DNA of 8,048 nucleotides, from assembly GCA_011523725.1 (NCBI GenBank), contig WTGD01000296.1:1-8048 (forward strand), read 5' to 3'. The DNA comes from Nitrospinota bacterium. Its GTDB lineage: Bacteria; UBA8248. Below the pieces are notes generated by a model. That model was given only the letters and a program-made list of their open reading frames with translations, was not told the origin of the DNA and ran no database searches. This document shows, piece after piece, positions 1 through 5,697 of this stretch; within the stretch, counting starts at the first letter, position 1; each line of letters opens with the position of its first letter. The position numbers were made by a program, and so were the translations under genes.

Positions 1-713
1 ATCCGGAAGAGCTGGTCGGTGATGAGGCCGAACGTGCCCAGCATCAGGAAGCCCACGAACATCTCGGCGGGCGCGATGATGTTCGTGCTCTGCATGATGA
101 GGAAGCCGATGCCCTGGTCGGCGGCCAGCATCTCCGCGGCCACGACGCCCATGAAGGAGAAGCCCAGCGCGATCCGCAGCCCGGTGAGGATGTGGGGCCA
201 GGCCGACGGCAGGACGACGCGCACGAAGACGTCCCTCTTGCGCGCGCCCAGGCAAAGGGCCGCCCGCACCCGGATCTGCGGGGTGGAGGCAACGCCCGCC
301 GCGGTGTTGAACAGCACCGCGATCCCCGCGGCGTAGGAGATGATGAAGTACTTTCCGATCTCGCCGATGCCGAAGATCGAGACGACCAGCGGAATGAGGG
401 CCACCGGCGGGATGTTCCGGCAGAACTCGAGCGGCGGCTCGATGAGGTCTCTGGCCAGGCGAATCGCCCCGGTCGCCACCCCGACCGTTATCCCGATGAA
501 ACACCCCAGGGCGTATCCGAGGACGATGCGCCGCAGGCTCGCGCCCAAGTGGGCGAACAGCTTGGTGTTCCCGATCATCTCGGCGAGTTTTTCGGCCACC
601 GAGACGGGAGAGGGAACGATGGCGGACTCGAAGAAGGTCCCGCTCGACGCCCACCAGACACCCACGAACACCAGGATCGAAACCGACAGCCTCGCCAGCT
701 TTCCCGCATACAT
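1..713 (-). CDS. ABC transporter inner-membrane permease, second copy (C-terminus cut by window edge)
   Basis: Integral membrane subunit of an ABC importer of the SsuC/TauC/NrtB type (BPD_transp_1 fold). 237 residues are visible; the frame is still open at base 1, so perhaps 15-20 residues are missing by comparison with its neighbour. An N-terminal hydrophobic segment (about residues 9-22) is followed by further membrane segments around 64-82, 103-116, 121-136 and 181-195. The cytoplasmic EAA loop that docks on the ATPase is at residues 150-169, with RAA replacing EAA, Gly156, and Leu-Pro at 168-169, matching the family spacing exactly. The ATG at 713 is the only reasonable start: it lies 22 bases after the upstream permease stop, with a GGGAG about 10 bases ahead. 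It aligns without gaps to the upstream permease (about 134 of 237 residues identical by hand count), so the two probably arose by duplication and may form a heterodimeric pore. Family assignment is secure; the substrate is unknown. Confidence 0.93.
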   Translation of the reverse strand, partial: MYAGKLARLSVSILVFVGVWWASSGTFFESAIVPSPVSVAEKLAEMIGNTKLFAHLGASLRRIVLGYALGCFIGITVGVATGAIRLARDLIEPPLEFCRNIPPVALIPLVVSIFGIGEIGKYFIISYAAGIAVLFNTAAGVASTPQIRVRAALCLGARKRDVFVRVVLPSAWPHILTGLRIALGFSFMGVVAAEMLAADQGIGFLIMQSTNIIAPAEMFVGFLMLGTFGLITDQLFR

Positions 714-735
714 TCGTCCCGGTCTCCCTTTTGCC

Positions 736-1503
736 TCAGTCGAACGCCGCCGTCTGCAGCATGTAGCGCCGCATGAGCCGGCCGATGGTGAACTGGAAGG
801 CGCGATCCGTGACGAGGCCGATCAGGCCCAGCAGGAACAGGCCCGAGAACATCTGCTCGGGAAGCAGCATGTTCCGGCTTTGCATGATGAGGTAGCCCAC
901 GCCGGACTCGGCTGCGATCATCTCCGCGGCCACCACCCCCATGAACGCGAAGCCGAGCGCGACCCGCAGCCCGGTGAGGATGAACGGCCAGGCGGAGGGC
1001 AGCACCACGCGCGCGAATATCTCCCAGCGCCCCGCGCCCAGGCACATGGCCGCGCGGACGCGAATCTGGGGCGTGGACGCCACGCCCGCGGCGGTGTTGA
1101 AGACGACCGGAATGATGGTCGAATAGATGATGACGAAATACTTGCTGGGTTCTTCCAGGCCGAAGGCGTTCACCGCCAGCGGGATGATGGCGACCGGCGT
1201 AATGTTGCGCACGAACTGCAGGGGCGGTTCGAGCATGTCTTCGGCAATCCGGATCCGCGCGACGGCGACCCCCGTGAGAATCCCCAGGACGGACCCGAAC
1301 GCATAACCGACGATGACGCGCCGGAGGCTGGCCCAGGCGTGAAAGAGTATCTCGCCCTCCGCCGTCATCTCCCAGAGGTTCACGGCCACCTTGTGCGGCG
1401 GGGGCACCAGGATCGGATTGAAGATGGTGCCGCTGCTCAGCCACCACAGGGCGAGCGCACAGGCGACCGAGAGCGTTCTCAGAAAGAACTTCCGGGGGTT
1501 CAC
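736..1503 (-). CDS. ABC transporter inner-membrane permease, SsuC/TauC/NrtB type
   Basis: Membrane-spanning subunit of the importer, 255 residues, the normal length for this family. It has an N-terminal hydrophobic helix at about residues 9-22, then a periplasmic stretch, then several membrane segments (about 64-81, 103-116, 121-136, 181-195, 219-232). The EAA loop at residues 150-169 (Arg-Ala-Ala, Gly156, Val166, Leu168-Pro169) is the contact with the ATP-binding subunit. The start is GTG at 1503, overlapping the ATPase stop in a GTGA tetranucleotide, which implies translational coupling; an AGAGGA lies about 10 bases ahead. The stop is 22 bases before the next, closely related permease. Two non-identical permeases behind one ATPase are unusual for the taurine/sulfonate group, which normally uses one permease as a homodimer. 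The function as a permease is clear; the transported compound cannot be read from the sequence. Confidence 0.95.
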   Translation of the reverse strand: MNPRKFFLRTLSVACALALWWLSSGTIFNPILVPPPHKVAVNLWEMTAEGEILFHAWASLRRVIVGYAFGSVLGILTGVAVARIRIAEDMLEPPLQFVRNITPVAIIPLAVNAFGLEEPSKYFVIIYSTIIPVVFNTAAGVASTPQIRVRAAMCLGAGRWEIFARVVLPSAWPFILTGLRVALGFAFMGVVAAEMIAAESGVGYLIMQSRNMLLPEQMFSGLFLLGLIGLVTDRAFQFTIGRLMRRYMLQTAAFD

Positions 1504-2285
1504 CGCGCGCGCATCCTCTGCACTTCTTCGTCGATGAGCGACTCGACCCGGCTGTACAGGGCGGCGAAATCGGGATTGGACGGAGTGCGGGGCTCCTCCA
1601 GGTCGATCTGGAAGATCTCCTTGATCCCCGCCTCCGGCCCGGCGGTCATCACCGCCAGGTGGGTGCTCAGCAGGAGCGCCTCGAAGATGTCGTGGGTGAT
1701 GTAGAAAATGGTCTTGCCCGTCTCGTTCCAGATCTTGCGGAATTCGACCTGAAGGTGTTTTTTCGTGATCGCGTCGAGCGCCGCGAACGGCTCGTCCATG
1801 AGGAGGATGTCCGGGTCGTTCGCCAGTGCGCGGGCGATCTGGATGCGCTGCTTCATCCCGCCGGAGAGCTCGAAGGGGAACTTCCCGCCGTCGGCGTCGA
1901 GGCCCACGAGCCGGAGGTATTTCTCAGACAACTCCTGGCGCGCCCGGGCGCCGAGGCGGGCCATCTTCGGGCCGAACTCCACGTTTTCGCGCGCGTTCAT
2001 CCAGGGGAAGAGGGCGTTGCTGACGTCCTGGAAGATGACCGTCCTGTCCGTACCGGGTCCGGTGACGGGGCTGTCGTCGAGGGAGACGCCTCCCGTCGTA
2101 GCCCCCTCGAAGCCGGCGACGATGTTGAGGAGGGTGGATTTGCCGCACCCGCTCGGTCCGAGGAGGGTGAAGAAAGCCCCCCGCTCGACAGTCAGGGTGA
2201 CGTCCCGCAACACCTGCGCGACGCCCCCGTCGGCGCGGTCAAAATCCTTGCCCACGCCCTCCAGGCGTAAGACCCGCCAACTCAC
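1500..2285 (-). CDS. ABC transporter ATP-binding protein, nitrate/sulfonate/taurine type
   Basis: Cytoplasmic ATPase that drives the importer, 261 residues. All nucleotide-binding motifs are present: Walker A GPSGCGKST at residues 43-51, Q-loop Gln86, signature LSGGM at 140-144, Walker B ILLMDE at 160-165, D-loop AALD at 168-171 and the switch His198 in THD. The stretch after the switch histidine (EALLLSTHLAVM) fits the SsuB/TauB/NrtD branch, in which EA.xLS is typical. The start is GTG at 2285, preceded by AAGGAGG with only 4 bases between; no other in-frame start codon lies in the preceding two dozen bases. The stop overlaps the permease start by 4 bases. It sits 73 bases after the binding-protein gene, in a gap that holds a strong hairpin. 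The sequence gives no hint of inactivation. Confidence 0.96.
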   Translation of the reverse strand: MSWRVLRLEGVGKDFDRADGGVAQVLRDVTLTVERGAFFTLLGPSGCGKSTLLNIVAGFEGATTGGVSLDDSPVTGPGTDRTVIFQDVSNALFPWMNARENVEFGPKMARLGARARQELSEKYLRLVGLDADGGKFPFELSGGMKQRIQIARALANDPDILLMDEPFAALDAITKKHLQVEFRKIWNETGKTIFYITHDIFEALLLSTHLAVMTAGPEAGIKEIFQIDLEEPRTPSNPDFAALYSRVESLIDEEVQRMRAR

Positions 2286-2289
2286 ACCG

Positions 2290-2296
2290 CCTCCTT
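2290..2296 (-). promoter_or_regulatory. Ribosome-binding site of the ATPase gene
   Basis: AAGGAGG on the minus strand, a near-perfect Shine-Dalgarno sequence, with an unusually short 4-base spacer to the GTG start at 2285. It supports the non-ATG start. It lies just after the intergenic hairpin, so folding of that hairpin could influence ribosome access. Confidence 0.6.
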
Positions 2297-2298
2297 GT

Positions 2299-2335
2299 CC
2301 CCGCTCCCGGGCCGATTGGCCGGCCCGAGGCGGGG
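2299..2335 (-). promoter_or_regulatory. GC-rich hairpin between binding-protein and ATPase genes
   Basis: Two stacked perfect stems: CCCCGC (2299-2304) pairs with GCGGGG (2330-2335), and CGGGCC (2308-2313) pairs with GGCCCG (2322-2327). They are separated by a 3/2-base internal loop and close an 8-base loop. No T-run follows on the minus strand, so it is not a standard intrinsic terminator. In many binding-protein-dependent operons a hairpin here protects the upstream message or damps transcription into the membrane and ATPase genes, giving excess binding protein. That role is inferred from position; the stem is directly visible. Confidence 0.55.
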
Positions 2336-2358
2336 GAAATCGCGTTTGCTCCCGACGC

Positions 2359-3348
2359 CTACTTGATGAGCTTGGGGCTCACCGACTTCAGGCCCCTCGA
2401 ATCAAAGAGCGCGCCCCAGTTCACCTTGGCCTTGGACTTGCCCTTCGAGATCATGAAGTTGTTGAGGTCGTCCATGTCCTTTCGGAATTGCTGCGTATAG
2501 GACACGTCCATGTTCATGACCTTGATCATCCGCCCGGCCTTCTCCGCGGGGACCTTGAACTCCTTGCCCACGATCTTCGCCGCTTCGTCGAGGTTCTTCG
2601 CGGAGAATTCGGCGCCCTGTATCGTGCCCTTGATGAGAGCCGTCACGGCGTCGAAGTCGTTGTCGATGAGGTCCTTGCGGGCGGAGGTGACCATGTACTC
2701 GGTGAAGAAGCCCTTGCCCGTGCTCAGGATGTGCACCTTCTTCGCGCCCGAAACCTCGACCGAGCGCCAGCCGAAGGGCTGCCAGATGGTGAAGCCGTCC
2801 AGGTCGCCCCTATCGAGGGCGACGACCATCTCGGCCGGCTTGACGTTCTTGTATTTCACGTCGGAGAGCTTGACGCCGTTCGCGTCGAGATACTTGGCCG
2901 CGAAGAACTCCGACGTCGTCCCCAGCCATACGCCCATCGTCTTGCCGATGAAGTCCTTGGCGCTCTTGATCCCTTTTTTGGCGACCACCACCGAAAGCTC
3001 GGTGTAGTGGGCGGAGGGATGGACGCCGACGATCTTGCCCTTGGTCTGGAGCCAGGTGCGCACGGCGGGCCAATCGCCTGTGTTCACGAAGTCCCCCCGT
3101 CCGGCGATGAACGACTGCGCGGCGACGCCGCCCGAGGTGAAGTGCTTGAGTTTTACGTTGAGCCCCAGCTTCTTGTAGAACCCCTTGTGGACCGCCGCCA
3201 CGATCGGCGCGAACTGGGGCGTGGAGCCGATGAGATAGGTGTACTGCGACTTCTTGGGCGCCGCCCCCGAGGGAACGGCTACGGCCAGTGCGAAGGCCGC
3301 CAGTAGAATCACCACAAATAAGCGTTTCATGCTTGCCGTGTGACGCAT
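2359..3348 (-). CDS. Periplasmic substrate-binding protein of the ABC importer (NMT1/SsuA/TauA-like)
   Basis: Captures the solute in the periplasm and delivers it to the permeases. 329 residues. The N-terminus has a basic region (Arg2, Lys8, Arg9), a hydrophobic core at about residues 10-25 and a small-residue site near 28-31, so it is a Sec signal peptide with probable cleavage around Gly-Ala-Ala. The mature protein has hallmarks of the NMT1/SsuA/TauA superfamily: GFYKKLGLNV at 56-65, a Ser-Gly-Gly at 72-74, AGRGDF at 82-87, and a second-lobe ALDRGDLDGF followed by IWQPF at 177-192. The start at 3348 is chosen over the in-frame Met at 3330 because GGAGG stands 7 bases before the first and nothing comparable precedes the second. 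It follows the M20 gene by 176 bases and precedes the ATPase by 73. Ligands in this superfamily include sulfonates, taurine, nitrate, riboflavin and thiamin pyrimidine precursors; the sequence alone does not choose among them. Confidence 0.93.
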   Translation of the reverse strand: MRHTASMKRLFVVILLAAFALAVAVPSGAAPKKSQYTYLIGSTPQFAPIVAAVHKGFYKKLGLNVKLKHFTSGGVAAQSFIAGRGDFVNTGDWPAVRTWLQTKGKIVGVHPSAHYTELSVVVAKKGIKSAKDFIGKTMGVWLGTTSEFFAAKYLDANGVKLSDVKYKNVKPAEMVVALDRGDLDGFTIWQPFGWRSVEVSGAKKVHILSTGKGFFTEYMVTSARKDLIDNDFDAVTALIKGTIQGAEFSAKNLDEAAKIVGKEFKVPAEKAGRMIKVMNMDVSYTQQFRKDMDDLNNFMISKGKSKAKVNWGALFDSRGLKSVSPKLIK

Positions 3349-3355
3349 CGCTCAA

Positions 3356-3360
3356 CCTCC
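3356..3360 (-). promoter_or_regulatory. Ribosome-binding site that sets the binding-protein start
   Basis: GGAGG on the minus strand, 7 bases before the ATG at 3348. The alternative Met six codons later (3330) has no purine-rich site ahead of it, so this motif decides for the longer protein. Confidence 0.7.
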
Positions 3361-3382
3361 TTGTTGTGATTGCCTCAAAAAA

Positions 3383-3410
3383 CGAACTTCGTTCGAAACT
3401 CCCTCGAACG
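3383..3410 (-). promoter_or_regulatory. Attenuator-like pair of mutually exclusive stems upstream of the binding-protein gene
   Basis: Reading the minus strand, CGTTCGA (3410-3404) can pair perfectly over 7 bases with TCGAACG (3396-3390) across a 7-base loop. Part of that second arm, CGAAC (3395-3391), can instead pair over 5 bases with GTTCG (3387-3383) across a 3-base loop, and this alternative is followed directly by six T residues. The two folds exclude each other, the second resembles a short intrinsic terminator, and both lie about 22 bases before the Shine-Dalgarno site. The pairings are visible; a regulatory function is inference, and a 5-base-pair terminator stem would be weak. The rest of the 3349-3524 gap holds a small GCGGG/CCCGC hairpin (3452-3464) and no clear promoter. 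Confidence 0.35.
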
Positions 3411-3524
3411 CCTGCATGAAAAACAAGTTTCGCTCCTCCGGGGCGGATGCCGCGGGATGCCCGCCTGCCTGCCTCGGGAAATATCCCTGTCTCCGCTGCG
3501 CTGTCGTCTTCCTCCTTCCACGGT

Positions 3525-4880
3525 TTAGAGCGTGACCGTGCTATGGCGCTGCTCTTCGATCTTCCGCTTGATGTGAGGGAGGATTTCCTCCCTCGGCGTG
3601 CCGCAAACGTCGAGCAGCAGGCTCGCGTAGACCTTCGTGGTGTGGTAGAGGTCCTCCAGGCTCACGTGCTCGCCGATGTTCGGGTCCCACCCCGGCACCC
3701 CGGAGCGCGTCCTGCCGGAAGGTCCGTAATTGAGGGTGGGTACGCCGTAGCGCGTGATGTGGGAGGCGTCCGATATCCACCCCTCGGTCACCGTTTCCGG
3801 GTCCCGGCCGTGCACCGACTTGTGGGCGCGCTTGATGGCGCCGTAGATGTATTCGTCGTCTTCGATCTCCGCCCCCGGGTTGGACATGTACATCTCCAGG
3901 TCCACCTTGAGGTCGGGATCTCCCGCCACGATCTCCTCGATGATGTCCTGAATCTCGCGCTTGATCTCCAGGGGGTGCTGCCTGGGCAGGAGGCGCGTAT
4001 CCAGATAGAGGTTGCAGAAAACGGGGGTGCGGCTGCATCGCCAGGGCCAGCCCCCCTCGATGGCCGCAATGTTCACGTTGGCGTTCGAATTGCCGTAAGG
4101 ATGCGCTTCGCGGTACTTGGGTGCCCAGCGCTCCAGGGCGTCGAGGATTTTCTTCATCTTCAAAATGGCGTTGACCGCGTTGTGCGCGTAGGTCGTGTGG
4201 GCCGGCGTCCCGTATACGGTAATCTTGTGATAGACGTAGCCCATGTGGCCGAGAACCACCCGCATCTCCGAAGGCTCGCCGATGACCGCCATGTCGGCGG
4301 TGCCGCCGTGGGTGGCCAGATAGCAGGCGCCGCAGCCGCCGCCCCGGTAGTGCTTGCCCTGGTACTGGTCGACCGCGCCCATCTCGATCTCGCCGCCCAC
4401 CGCCGCGACGGTGACGTTTCCCTTGAGCTTCACGCCCGCGTCCAGGATGGCGTTGAGCGCCTCGACGTAGCAGGCGATGGCGCCCTTCATGTTGTAGATG
4501 CCCAGGCCGTATATCCATTCCTCGCCCGTGGCGGAGTCGGTCTCGCTCCAGGCGTTGGGCTGGTAGGCGGGGAGCTTGGGCAGGCCGGGCTCCTTGCCGG
4601 AATAGGAGGTGTCGATGTGTCCGCAGAAGAGAAACTCGATTCCGGTGCCGTCACCCACCAGGGTTCCCAGCGCGTTGAACCGGTCCGTCTCGAACTCCTG
4701 GAGGCGCGAGGCGAGCCCGATGGACTCGTAGTGGTCGCCGAGGAAGTGGGCGATCTCGCTCTCCTCCCCCGTGGGACTCCAGATGTCGACCAGGTCCATT
4801 CCCAGCTTCTTGAGACGGCCCTTGTCGATCGCCGCCCAGACCTTCTCCCGGTGCTCACTCATGCCCGTCGCCCCTTCCAT
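3525..4880 (-). CDS. M20-family metallohydrolase (ArgE/DapE/peptidase-like) with divergent active site
   Basis: Probable cytoplasmic zinc-dependent amide or peptide hydrolase, 451 residues, with no signal peptide. M20 landmarks in order: GHIDT at 87-91 (metal ligand His88, catalytic-region Asp90), GLGIYNMKG at 125-133, GEIEMG at 163-168, GEPS at 201-204 (candidate ligand Glu202), the dimerisation-domain YGTPAHTTY at 223-231 with His228, and GEHVSLEDL at 403-411 with the terminal ligand His405. Two sites depart from the textbook enzyme: the bridging Asp of the DMKG motif is Asn130, and the usual adjacent Glu-Glu is split as Glu164-Ile-Glu166. This suggests a distinct subfamily rather than decay, as the rest is well preserved. 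The start is uncertain: ATG at 4880 follows GGGAG by 7 bases, and an in-frame ATG at 4862 follows AAGGGG by 8. It is the first gene of the importer cluster, so it may process the imported compound. Specificity is unknown. Confidence 0.88.
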   Translation of the reverse strand: MEGATGMSEHREKVWAAIDKGRLKKLGMDLVDIWSPTGEESEIAHFLGDHYESIGLASRLQEFETDRFNALGTLVGDGTGIEFLFCGHIDTSYSGKEPGLPKLPAYQPNAWSETDSATGEEWIYGLGIYNMKGAIACYVEALNAILDAGVKLKGNVTVAAVGGEIEMGAVDQYQGKHYRGGGCGACYLATHGGTADMAVIGEPSEMRVVLGHMGYVYHKITVYGTPAHTTYAHNAVNAILKMKKILDALERWAPKYREAHPYGNSNANVNIAAIEGGWPWRCSRTPVFCNLYLDTRLLPRQHPLEIKREIQDIIEEIVAGDPDLKVDLEMYMSNPGAEIEDDEYIYGAIKRAHKSVHGRDPETVTEGWISDASHITRYGVPTLNYGPSGRTRSGVPGWDPNIGEHVSLEDLYHTTKVYASLLLDVCGTPREEILPHIKRKIEEQRHSTVTL

Positions 4881-5140
4881 ATGTCCTCTCCCTCTCCTGG
4901 CCGGGTGGAAGCCCGGCGAACATTCCCCGCGAAGAGATGACGGCGAAAGTGGAATCGTGTCGCATCAAATCGAATCAATACGAACAATCGCGTTCCTGAT
5001 CCGATGCCTCATCGGTCGCCCGAAATCCCAAGCGCGTTTTATCTCATGTATGTTCTCATCCTAGCAGATAATATGCGCAAAACAAACCAAGCGCGAGGCA
5101 TCTTCCCTTCTCGGGATATCGGGTGATGGGGGTGTGGAAG
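4881..5140. other. Intergenic leader region upstream of the M20 gene
   Basis: No gene is supported here. It is less GC-rich than its surroundings and probably contains the 5' leader and promoter of the minus-strand M20 gene. A small hairpin, CCGATG (5001-5006) with CATCGG (5010-5015) and a 3-base loop, would be in that leader. I looked for the conserved core of a TPP riboswitch (the CTGAGA segment and its partner), because the neighbouring genes suggest thiamin-precursor uptake as one option, and did not find it. Confidence 0.5.
5058..5085 (-). promoter_or_regulatory. Candidate sigma70-like promoter for the M20-importer cluster
   Basis: Minus strand TTGTTT (5085-5080) and TAGGAT (5063-5058) with a 16-base spacer, each matching four of six consensus positions. 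It would give a leader of about 170 bases before the M20 start. The match is modest and rests on position in the AT-richest part of the gap; other hexamer pairs are possible. Confidence 0.2.
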
Positions 5141-5172
5141 AAGCCCCTTTGGGGTTCGATCGGGATTCTATT

Positions 5173-5197
5173 GTAGGGACAGGCCCCGTGCCTGTCC
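5173..5197 (+). repeat. GTAG-headed REP-like palindrome 1 (plus orientation)
   Basis: GTAG at 5173-5176 is followed directly by the perfect 8-base-pair stem GGACAGGC/GCCTGTCC around a 5-base loop. A 5' GTAG next to a palindrome is the layout of REP elements mobilised by RAYT transposases. It shares the head ATTGTAGG with the palindrome at 5344 although the stems differ. It faces palindrome 2 in inverted orientation. Confidence 0.6.
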
Positions 5198-5250
5198 GTG
5201 CGAAGCGCAACCACGGGGATGGACATATCCGATACGGGCGGTTACGGGGG

Positions 5251-5281
5251 GCGGGGCGGTCTTTGGAGACCGCCCCGCTAC
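5251..5281 (-). repeat. GTAG-headed REP-like palindrome 2 (minus orientation)
   Basis: A perfect 12-base-pair stem, GCGGGGCGGTCT (5251-5262) with its complement (5267-5278), encloses the 4-base loop TTGG. On the minus strand it starts with GTAG (5281-5278), the last G being the first base of the stem. This is the strongest hairpin in the island, and it forms an inverted pair with palindrome 1. Confidence 0.6.
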
Positions 5282-5300
5282 GGGTGAATGCGGTTTTGCT

Positions 5301-5328
5301 CGTCACTCCGGCGAAAGCCGGAATGACG
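5301..5328. repeat. GAAA-loop palindrome of the ATTCCGGC type
   Basis: CGTCA plus TCCGGC (5301-5312) pairs with GCCGGA plus TGACG (5317-5328) around a GAAA tetraloop, giving 11 pairs interrupted by one C/A mismatch. Repeats of the form TCATTCCGGCGAAAGCCGGA are widespread intergenic elements in many proteobacterial genomes. It has no GTAG head and therefore looks like a different repeat family lying between the two GTAG pairs. Confidence 0.6.
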
Positions 5329-5343
5329 GTGGCACTCTCGATT

Positions 5344-5367
5344 GTAGGTCGGACATATATGTCCGAC
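5344..5367 (+). repeat. GTAG-headed REP-like palindrome 3 (plus orientation)
   Basis: GTAG at 5344-5347 precedes a perfect 20-base palindrome (5348-5367) whose half is GTCGGACATA. The head ATTGTAGG is identical to that of palindrome 1. It pairs in inverted orientation with palindrome 4. Confidence 0.6.
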
Positions 5368-5399
5368 ATATTATGCGGCCCGTGTGCCCCTAACGGGGA

Positions 5400-5423
5400 G
5401 GGTCGCATGTATGCGACCCCTAC
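5400..5423 (-). repeat. GTAG-headed REP-like palindrome 4 (minus orientation)
   Basis: The stem GGGTCGCA/TGCGACCC (5400-5407 with 5412-5419) encloses a TGTA loop; the minus strand begins with GTAGG at 5423. A further short CCCC/GGGG stem (5387-5398) lies next to it. It completes the second inverted pair with palindrome 3. Confidence 0.6.
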
Positions 5424-5456
5424 ACCCCTTCCTCCTTGTCGGGAGCTTTGCCTTTA

Positions 5457-5486
5457 CCCCCCTGACAAGGGGGGTAGGGGGGTTGG
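5457..5486 (+). repeat. C/G-tract palindrome, outer arm A of the nested inverted repeat
   Basis: CCCCCC, TGACAA and GGGGGG form a self-complementary hairpin, followed by TA, a second G6 tract and TTGG. The same unit occurs inverted at 5698-5724; the two agree at 25 of 26 aligned bases. Repeats of this make-up often lie at gene ends. Confidence 0.6.
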
Positions 5487-5522
5487 TTTTCAAGCCGAAA
5501 GAGGACGAGGGACGCCAAAATA

Positions 5523-5587
5523 CCTCATCCCGAGTAGGCTCCGAAGGTCAAACGCGACTGAGAAAGGAGCGTTTGTATCGAGGGGCC
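5523..5587 (+). repeat. GAGTAG...GTATCGA repeat, copy 1 (65 bases, long core)
   Basis: The left end CCTCATCCCGAGTAG (5523-5537) and right end GTATCGAGGGGCC (5575-5587) match the ends of the inverted copy at 5630-5669 in 13 of 15 and 12 of 13 positions. The core between them is 37 bases here against 12 in copy 2, and includes its own AAACGC/GCGTTT stem. So the ends are conserved while the core has been replaced or expanded. Confidence 0.5.
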
Positions 5588-5629
5588 ACCCGGAACCGGA
5601 AGCCGGGGTCGAGCCTGATTCGGTGGACA

Positions 5630-5669
5630 GGCCCTTCGATACGCGGCTTCGCCGCTACTCAGGGTGAGG
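5630..5669 (-). repeat. GAGTAG...GTATCGA repeat, copy 2 (40 bases, inverted)
   Basis: On the minus strand this reads CCTCACCCTGAGTAG, then a compact GCGGC-GAA-GCCGC hairpin, then GTATCGAAGGGCC. It is the inverted partner of copy 1, 42 bases away, and also carries GTAG immediately before its hairpin, as the other palindromes of the island do. Confidence 0.55.
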
Positions 5670-5697
5670 AAGAGATATTGCCGCTCCCTCGTCAGAA

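Noticed and set aside
340..1704. Long plus-strand open frame opposite the permease and ATPase genes
   Set aside because: Antisense to genes with complete family motifs; the translation is low-complexity and charged, as expected for the complementary strand of GC-rich coding DNA.
1765..3306. Plus-strand open frame of over 500 codons opposite the ATPase and binding-protein genes
   Set aside because: Shadow of two well-supported minus-strand genes; no recognisable domain and no ribosome-binding site fitting a gene.
3447..4940. Plus-strand open frame opposite the M20 gene
   Set aside because: The minus-strand frame carries ordered M20 motifs; the plus-strand translation is Val/Asp/Arg-rich with no domain signs.
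4881..5100. TPP riboswitch ahead of the M20 gene
   Set aside because: The conserved CTGAGA core and its partner segment are absent on the minus strand.
5173..5423. CRISPR array
   Set aside because: The palindromes have different sequences and irregular spacing; there is no repeated identical unit with spacers and no cas gene.
5061..5667. Short open frames on both strands inside the repeat island
   Set aside because: The translations are products of the palindromes (for example a VIPAFAGV peptide from the GAAA-loop repeat), a familiar source of spurious predictions.
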